From an uncultured Bacteroides sp. (GTDB taxonomy: Bacteria > Bacteroidota > Bacteroidia > Bacteroidales > Bacteroidaceae), in assembly GCA_900557355.1 (NCBI GenBank), contig USSR01000126.1, positions 1 to 12,962 on the forward strand: a stretch of DNA of 12,962 nucleotides. The letters are read 5' to 3'. Every line of letters starts with the position of its first letter. The stretch's first letter is position 1. Under the pieces are notes generated by a model. It searched no databases, was not told the DNA's origin, and saw only the letters and a list, made by a program, of their open reading frames with translations. This document shows, in pieces, positions 9,233 to 12,962 of this stretch. The position numbers and the translations under genes are program-made.

Positions 9233-9331
9233 CATCTATCACCAGACTTCTTGAAACAGTTTATTCATAGTACTTTCAAGCATGGTGATAGATTGCCGGT
9301 AACCTATCACCTTATCTATCATCTATCACCA
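9233..9331. repeat. Cluster of CTATCACC repeats with one palindromic pair
   Basis: CTATCACC occurs at 9236-9243, 9304-9311 and 9323-9330, and its complement GGTGATAG at 9284-9291. The first and third copies lie in a longer shared 12-mer, CATCTATCACCA (9233-9244 and 9320-9331). The pair 9284-9291/9304-9311 makes an 8-bp-stem hairpin whose 12-bp centre is itself nearly self-complementary. A further 7-bp inverted repeat, CTTGAAA/TTTCAAG, lies at 9250-9256/9274-9280. It may be a dispersed intergenic repeat or a protein-binding cluster. Confidence 0.6.
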
Positions 9332-9504
9332 CCATTTATCGCTCTGATTTCTTGCTTTTTCCCTTCAATTTTACCGGGAATCTTGTCCTATGATAGCCAC
9401 CAGACTTTATTTTTTGATTTCAAATATGAGTCAGACAAGACAAATGCTGACAAAACAATCGTAAGCTATAGGACGGCAGTTCGTATCCCACAAGACGACG
9501 ATCT

Positions 9505-9612
9505 GTTTCATGCTTTGAAACACTCTGTTTCTCGGTGTGAAACACTTTGTTTCACACCGAGAAACGAATCGTTTCAAGCCTTGAAACAAAGTGTTTCAAA
9601 TAAGGTTGAAAC
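9505..9612. repeat. Array of five GTTTC...GAAAC palindromic units with exact 22-bp period
   Basis: GTTTC begins at 9505, 9527, 9549, 9571 and 9593, always 22 bp apart. Four units are 17 bp, GTTTC-N7-GAAAC, separated by 5-bp spacers ACTCT, ACTTT, GAATC and AAAGT; the fifth is 20 bp. Units 1, 4 and 5 are palindromes by themselves. Units 2 and 3 are exact reverse complements of each other and form a 17-bp perfect stem around ACTTT, so the array also has a large dyad centred near 9546. Twenty-two bp is about two helical turns, which would put every unit on the same DNA face. An operator array for a dimeric protein or a structured RNA is possible; the function is unknown. Confidence 0.85.
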
Positions 9613-9721
9613 TAATTGAATCCAAGCAAATAGCAAATTGACCAAAAAGAAACTTAAACGAGCTTACCTTACAGTTCAAATGAGAAGCAAAAGAAAATAA
9701 TAGTTGAAAACGAAAGGGTAC

Positions 9722-9746
9722 AAAAAAAGAGCGAATCATTCCGCTC
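9722..9746 (-). terminator. Rho-independent terminator ending a leftward transcript
   Basis: Read on the minus strand: GAGCG, an 8-base loop, CGCTC, then seven T residues (positions 9728-9722). The stem is short but GC-rich and directly followed by the U-tract. It lies about 215 nt after the leftward promoter at 9962-9992. Confidence 0.7.
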
Positions 9747-9798
9747 CACATTTAAAGAATCCCCATAAATGGGATTCTTCTTTTTCTTCATCTTTCAT
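9736..9798 (-). CDS. Possible 20-residue small protein inside the candidate small RNA
   Basis: ATG at 9798 to TGA at 9738-9736. It opens with a charged stretch, MKDEEKEE, followed by SHLWGFFKCGAE, which contains aromatic residues and one cysteine. The stop codon falls in the loop of the terminator hairpin, and the 9-bp hairpin at 9755-9779 lies within the ORF, so translation and RNA folding would interfere. There is no good Shine-Dalgarno (AGGTAACGAGTAA precedes the ATG). An overlapping frame from the ATG at 9791 is also open for about 40 codons but runs past the terminator. Random occurrence at this length is quite possible. Confidence 0.2.
   Translation of the reverse strand: MKDEEKEESHLWGFFKCGAE
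9755..9785 (+). terminator. Strong hairpin with T-tract, terminator-like on the plus strand
   Basis: AAGAATCCC (9755-9763) and GGGATTCTT (9771-9779) form a perfect 9-bp stem with a 7-base loop, followed on the plus strand by CTTTTTC. No plus-strand gene or clear promoter lies upstream, so it may protect the interval from read-through. Read on the minus strand it is an internal hairpin of the candidate small RNA, followed only by TTTAAA. Confidence 0.6.
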
Positions 9799-9826
9799 TT
9801 ACTCGTTACCTGAAAACGTCTTTTTC

Positions 9827-9931
9827 CTAATACCTAATCAAAACAATCTTTTTCCTAAAAACTAATCTTAAAATCTAATACCTTAATTTTATAAACCAAT
9901 ACCTTTTAATTATTACCTTTTTCTAATACCT
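9827..9931 (-). repeat. Four AGGTATTAG-type repeats in the candidate small RNA
   Basis: On the minus strand AGGTATTAG occurs exactly at 9835-9827, 9883-9875 and 9931-9923, and as AGGTATTGG at 9904-9896. Spacing between starts is 48, 21 and 27 bp. TTAGGAAAAAG-like segments are interspersed. The repeats are short and embedded in AT-rich sequence, but a 9-mer recurring three times exactly within about 105 bp is more than chance would suggest. Confidence 0.5.
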
Positions 9932-9961
9932 AAAAATATAAGTAGTTTCACAACTACGCTG

Positions 9962-9992
9962 CAAAGGTATAGCTGTTTGCGAAAACAACAAA
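9962..9992 (-). promoter_or_regulatory. Full-consensus Bacteroides promoter pointing left
   Basis: Minus strand: TTTG (9992-9989), 19 bp, TACCTTTG (9969-9962). Both elements and the spacing match the Bacteroides housekeeping consensus TTTG-N19/21-TAnnTTTG exactly, the best such match I found in the window. No ordinary gene begins within 900 bp downstream of it, which is the main reason to propose a small RNA. Confidence 0.75.
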
Positions 9993-10373
9993 AGCCACTA
10001 TACAAAAAAAACACATTCTGGCTTGTTTTTTTGACTTATGTCAAGACGTAGGGTAGATTTTGAGTGTAAACCTCAAGTTTATTCCCACAGCAATCCGTAT
10101 TTTCAACAAATCTTTCCTTTTACTCTCTAGTTGCACTCATAATTGAGCAAGCACACAACTAACAAAAAGAAAGCAAAACAAGGGATTGAAAAGACAAACT
10201 ATTGCCATTCCATCCCAAAATATACAATCACAAAAGCCAATAAGCGGTCTATTTTCGAACAATCTGCATATTTCTAATCCGAAATTACGGCGTTTTTTTC
10301 AGTTAAGCCGGATTCCTCCTCGGATTTTCAGAAGCAAAAACAGCTTGAAGATACAAGTCTCACAACTTTTCTG
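9993..10373. other. Non-coding stretch upstream of mnmG
   Basis: I see no supportable gene here. The stretch is AT-rich, with a possible upstream promoter (10030-10061) and a short inverted repeat TTGAC-TTAT-GTCAA at 10031-10044. AATCCG and two CGGATT copies near 10277-10327 could pair as weak hairpins. A plus-strand open frame of 71 codons (10186-10401) has no family resemblance and runs over the mnmG promoter. Confidence 0.6.
10030..10061 (+). promoter_or_regulatory. Possible upstream promoter of mnmG
   Basis: TTTG (10030-10033), 20 bp, TAGATTTT (10054-10061), which misses the TAnnTTTG consensus only at the last base. The inverted repeat TTGAC-TTAT-GTCAA (10031-10044) overlaps the -33 element and could be an operator. 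A transcript from here would have a leader of over 300 nt before mnmG, so this is less likely than the promoter at 10374. Confidence 0.3.
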
Positions 10374-10381
10374 TAACTTTG
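10374..10381 (+). promoter_or_regulatory. Promoter -7 element of mnmG
   Basis: TAACTTTG fits TAnnTTTG exactly and lies 27 bp before the mnmG start codon, so transcription should begin near 10387 with a leader of about 20 nt. No good TTTG is found at 19-21 bp upstream. The element covers the in-frame TTG at 10379, which argues against translation from that codon. Confidence 0.55.
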
Positions 10382-10408
10382 CAGCGTTTGATAATAAATA
10401 AGATAGGA

Positions 10409-12295
10409 ATGGATTTTAAGTACGACGTAATTGTAATTGGTGCCGGACATGCTGGTTGTGAAGCAGCGGCAGCCGCTGCTAATTTAGGTTCCAAAACTTG
10501 TCTCATCACTATGGACATGAACAAGATTGGACAGATGAGTTGCAATCCGGCTGTAGGAGGAATCGCCAAAGGACAAATTGTACGTGAAATAGATGCATTG
10601 GGTGGACAGATGGGATTAGTGACAGATGAGACTGCCATTCAATTCCGAATTCTAAACCGCTCGAAAGGTCCAGCCATGTGGAGCCCCCGCGCCCAATGCG
10701 ACCGGGCTAAGTTCATTTGGTCCTGGCGAGAGAAACTGGAAAATACACCCAACCTTCATATCTGGCAAGATACCGTATGTGAACTGCTCGTAGAAAACGG
10801 TGAGGTCACTGGATTGGTCACCGCATGGGGCGTCACCTTCAAAGCGAAATGCATTGTGCTCACCGCAGGAACTTTCCTCAACGGACTGATGCATGTAGGA
10901 CGTCATAAATTACCGGGAGGAAGAATGGCCGAACTGGCTTCCTATCAGTTGACCGAATCCATCGCCCGCCACGGTATCACCTACGGAAGAATGAAAACCG
11001 GTACTCCGGTACGAATTGACGCACGTAGTGTTCATTTTGACCAGATGGAAACACAAGACGGCGAATCGGACTTCCACAAGTTCTCATTCATGAATACTAG
11101 CACGCACCACTTAAAGCAACTTCAATGCTGGACATGCTACACTAATGAAGAAGTACACCGGATTCTGCGTGAAGGTTTGCCGGATTCTCCCCTGTTCAAC
11201 GGACAGATTCAAAGTATCGGGCCACGCTATTGTCCGAGCATCGAAACCAAGATTGTCACTTTCCCGGATAAAGATCAGCACCAGTTATTTCTCGAACCGG
11301 AAGGAGAAACGACACAAGAGTTATATCTTAACGGATTCTCTTCTTCGCTTCCGATGGAAATACAAATTGCAGCATTAAAACAAATCCCGGCTTTCAAAGA
11401 TCTGGTTATCTACCGCCCGGGATACGCTATCGAATATGACTATTTCGATCCGACTCAATTAAAACATACGTTGGAATCGAAGATTATCAAAAATTTGTTC
11501 TTTGCCGGACAAGTAAACGGAACCACCGGATACGAGGAAGCAGGAGGACAAGGATTGATAGCCGGTATCAATGCACACATTAACTGCCACGGCGGAGAAG
11601 CATTTACTTTGGCTCGCGATGAAGCATATATTGGCGTATTAATCGACGATTTGGTTACCAAAGGTGTGGATGAACCTTACCGTATGTTTACCTCGCGTGC
11701 GGAATACCGCATTCTGCTTCGCATGGATGATGCCGATATGCGCTTAACAGAGAAAGCATTTAAGCTTGGGTTGGCAAAAGAAGATCGATATCAGTTAGTA
11801 AGAGGCAAGAAAGAAGCCGTGGAACAAATCATTTCTTTCGCGCGCAACTATTCGATGAAACCGGCACTAATCAACAATGCTCTCGAAAAGATAGGGACAA
11901 CGCCCCTACGTCAAGGTTGTAAGTTGATAGAGATTCTGAACCGCCCGCAAGTGACAATAGAAAATATAGCAGAATATGTTCCGGCGTTTCAACGCGAACT
12001 GGAAAAAGCGACGAGTTCGGATCAAGACCGGAAAGAAGAGATTCTCGAAGCTGCCGAAATCCTAATCAAGTATCAAGGATATATTGATAGAGAGAGAATG
12101 ATAGCTGAAAAACTAGCACGATTGGAGAGTATTAAGATTAAAGGAAAATTTGACTATTCCACCATTCAATCCCTTTCCACCGAAGCTCGGCAAAAGCTGG
12201 CAAAGATAAATCCGGAAACAATCGCGCAAGCGAGCAGAATTCCGGGAGTCTCTCCTAGCGACATCAACGTGCTGCTGGTGCTTTCGGGACGATAA
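10409..12295 (+). CDS. mnmG: tRNA uridine-5-carboxymethylaminomethyl modification enzyme MnmG (GidA)
   Basis: A 628-residue FAD-dependent enzyme of normal family length. With MnmE it installs the carboxymethylaminomethyl group on wobble uridine 34 of certain tRNAs in the cytoplasm. Seen: the FAD-binding GAGHAG (11-16); the signature SCNPAVGGIAKGQIVREIDALGG (44-66), whose Cys45 corresponds to a conserved cysteine; GRMKTGTPVRID (193-204); GPRYCPSIE with Cys275, the second conserved cysteine; and NGTTGYEEAGGQGLIAGINAH (370-390). The helical C-terminus, ending near SRIPGVSPSDINVLLVLSGR, binds MnmE and tRNA. The ATG at 10409 puts the flavin motif at the usual distance from the N-terminus; an in-frame TTG at 10379 lies inside the promoter. 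apt follows after 50 bp. No defects seen. Confidence 0.98.
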   Translation: MDFKYDVIVIGAGHAGCEAAAAAANLGSKTCLITMDMNKIGQMSCNPAVGGIAKGQIVREIDALGGQMGLVTDETAIQFRILNRSKGPAMWSPRAQCDRAKFIWSWREKLENTPNLHIWQDTVCELLVENGEVTGLVTAWGVTFKAKCIVLTAGTFLNGLMHVGRHKLPGGRMAELASYQLTESIARHGITYGRMKTGTPVRIDARSVHFDQMETQDGESDFHKFSFMNTSTHHLKQLQCWTCYTNEEVHRILREGLPDSPLFNGQIQSIGPRYCPSIETKIVTFPDKDQHQLFLEPEGETTQELYLNGFSSSLPMEIQIAALKQIPAFKDLVIYRPGYAIEYDYFDPTQLKHTLESKIIKNLFFAGQVNGTTGYEEAGGQGLIAGINAHINCHGGEAFTLARDEAYIGVLIDDLVTKGVDEPYRMFTSRAEYRILLRMDDADMRLTEKAFKLGLAKEDRYQLVRGKKEAVEQIISFARNYSMKPALINNALEKIGTTPLRQGCKLIEILNRPQVTIENIAEYVPAFQRELEKATSSDQDRKEEILEAAEILIKYQGYIDRERMIAEKLARLESIKIKGKFDYSTIQSLSTEARQKLAKINPETIAQASRIPGVSPSDINVLLVLSGR

Positions 12296-12302
12296 GCGGC
12301 AA

Positions 12303-12318
12303 CGTTTCACGTGAAACA
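12303..12318. other. parS-like ParB-binding site candidate between mnmG and apt
   Basis: GTTTCACGTGAAAC (12304-12317) is a 14-bp perfect palindrome. The 16-mer CGTTTCACGTGAAACA differs from the widely conserved chromosomal parS consensus TGTTTCACGTGAAACA only at the first base. It lies in the non-coding gap, as a free binding site may, and mnmG/gidA is an origin-proximal gene in many bacteria. It could also act as a small RNA hairpin between the two genes, but no T-tract follows. Confidence 0.6.
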
Positions 12319-12345
12319 AAGCATTTAAAGAAACGATATAATTCA

Positions 12346-12876
12346 ATGATTATGAGCAAAGAAACACTAATCAAAAGCATTCGGGAAGTACCCGATTTTC
12401 CGATTCCCGGAATTCTGTTCTACGACGTCACTACTCTATTCAAAGATCCATGGTGCTTGCAGGAATTATCCAATATCATGTTCGATATGTATAAGGATAA
12501 AGGAATCACCAAGGTGGTGGGTATAGAATCAAGAGGCTTCATTATGGGACCGATTCTGGCAACCCGTCTAAACGCCGGTTTTATTCCAATCCGCAAGCCG
12601 GGCAAACTCCCAGCAGAAACGATTGAAGAAAGCTACGATAAGGAGTACGGCAAAGACACGGTGCAAATCCACAAAGATGCACTGGACGAGAATGACGTAG
12701 TTCTACTACATGATGATTTGCTGGCAACAGGAGGCACTATGAAAGCAGCTTGCGAATTGGTGAAAAGACTAAAGCCTAAAAAGATATATGTAAACTTCAT
12801 CATCGAATTGAAAGAACTGAATGGAAAATCATTGTTTGGAGATGACGTAGAAGTAGAATCGGTATTGTCTTTATAA
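12346..12876 (+). CDS. apt: Adenine phosphoribosyltransferase
   Basis: A 176-residue type I phosphoribosyltransferase that makes AMP from adenine and PRPP in purine salvage; a cytoplasmic dimer in known members. Seen: the N-terminal SIREVPDFPIPGILFYDVT (11-29), typical of Apt; GIESRGFIMGP (59-69); the flexible-loop region RKPGKLP (83-89); and the PRPP-binding motif VVLLHDDLLATGGT (118-131) with the conserved acidic pair and the TGGT turn. The length is normal. Two in-frame ATGs, at 12346 and 12352, could start it, and the ribosome site does not decide between them; I keep the first. It lies 50 bp after mnmG in the same direction and could be read from the same transcript. Confidence 0.97.
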   Translation: MIMSKETLIKSIREVPDFPIPGILFYDVTTLFKDPWCLQELSNIMFDMYKDKGITKVVGIESRGFIMGPILATRLNAGFIPIRKPGKLPAETIEESYDKEYGKDTVQIHKDALDENDVVLLHDDLLATGGTMKAACELVKRLKPKKIYVNFIIELKELNGKSLFGDDVEVESVLSL

Positions 12877-12945
12877 AGGATTTGCCTCTATTTACAGAGA
12901 ATGTGTCAAAAGTAAGTAGCTAGCGATCTTTCGTACCTAACAATT

Positions 12946-12962
12946 ATGAATACAGAACCAGA
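12946..12962 (+). CDS. First codons of a following gene, possibly uvrC
   Basis: An ATG at 12946 opens a frame reading MNTEP up to the window edge. It lies 69 bp after apt on the same strand, and the gap shows no terminator. From my memory of Bacteroides gene order, uvrC (excision nuclease subunit C) follows apt, but five codons cannot establish identity. Confidence 0.3.

Larger units (their letters stand above)
9722..9957 (-). ncRNA. Candidate small RNA of about 235 nt, bounded by a consensus promoter and a terminator
   Basis: A full-consensus leftward promoter (9962-9992) predicts a start near 9957, and a U-tract terminator ends at 9722. The predicted 5' end is a hairpin, GTAGTT-GTGA-AACTAC (9957-9942), a 6-bp stem closed by a GNRA-type tetraloop. 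The middle is AU-rich with repeated AGGUAUUAG motifs. The 3' part has a strong 9-bp hairpin (9779-9755) and then the terminator hairpin. The nearest leftward gene, the sigma factor, has its own promoter some 570 nt further on, so this does not look like its leader. I do not recognise an RNA family. Alternatively it is a short mRNA for the 20-residue ORF at 9736-9798. Both ends are predicted from motifs only. Confidence 0.5.

Noticed and set aside
9053..9235. 60-codon minus-strand open frame before the sigma gene
   Set aside because: It covers the sigma-gene promoter and leader, and its first codons come from a GATGAAAGATGAAA motif that recurs in the interval.
9505..9612. CRISPR-like array
   Set aside because: The units are short palindromes with 5-bp spacers; there are no 25-40 bp repeats, no unique spacers of usual length and no cas genes.
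9251..9619. 122-codon plus-strand open frame with TTG start
   Set aside because: It runs straight through the CTATCACC repeats and the 22-bp GTTTC array, has no ribosome site and resembles no family; the frame is better explained as a by-product of the repeats.
9225..9798. Mobile element bounded by the direct repeat TCATCTTTCAT (9225-9235 and 9788-9798)
   Set aside because: The 11-mer is low in complexity, there is no transposase or terminal inverted repeat, and similar GATGAAAGATG stretches seem to recur in such intergenic DNA.
10186..10401. 71-codon plus-strand open frame before mnmG
   Set aside because: It overlaps the mnmG promoter, has no recognisable domain, and its composition looks like translated non-coding DNA.
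9236..10408. Replication origin
   Set aside because: The interval is AT-rich and lies beside a parS-like site, but I found no cluster of DnaA boxes (TTATCCACA type) and no dnaA or dnaN nearby.

Overview
The window looks like Bacteroides chromosome (phylum Bacteroidota). The evidence is a SusC/SusD outer-membrane pair controlled by an ECF sigma factor and a FecR-type anti-sigma factor, lipoproteins with an acidic stretch after the lipobox cysteine, promoters that fit the Bacteroides TTTG-N19/20-TAnnTTTG pattern, and Bacteroides-like MnmG and Apt proteins.

Left part (1-9160, all minus strand): a nutrient-uptake locus with its own regulators. In order of transcription it holds an ECF sigma factor (8479-9048), a membrane-spanning FecR anti-sigma factor (7029-8231), a SusC-type TonB-dependent transporter with an N-terminal STN signalling domain (3621-6989), a SusD-type lipoprotein (2080-3609), a DUF4843-type lipoprotein (1290-2060) and a PKD-like lipoprotein that runs off the left edge (1-1271). 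The last five genes are 11 to 39 bp apart and look like one transcript. The STN domain, FecR and sigma factor together form a complete trans-envelope signalling chain: ligand at the transporter, then FecR, then sigma, then expression of the locus. No degradative enzyme is visible, so the substrate is unknown.

Middle part (9049-10408): about 1.36 kb with no convincing ordinary gene but dense structure. It holds the promoter of the sigma gene, a cluster of CTATCACC repeats, a regular array of five GTTTC...GAAAC palindromic units whose starts are exactly 22 bp apart, two hairpin terminators, and a consensus leftward promoter (9962-9992). With the minus-strand terminator at 9722-9746 this promoter defines a candidate small RNA of about 235 nt. 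That RNA carries AGGTATTAG repeats and possibly a 20-residue ORF. The promoter region of mnmG follows.

Right part (10409-12962, plus strand): core genes. mnmG (gidA, tRNA wobble-uridine modification) is followed by apt (adenine salvage) and the first codons of another gene, possibly uvrC. The 50-bp mnmG-apt gap holds a 14-bp perfect palindrome that matches the bacterial parS (ParB-binding) consensus at 15 of 16 positions.

The best candidates for something undescribed are the 22-bp-period array, the candidate small RNA, and the parS-like site. None could be compared with other genomes here.
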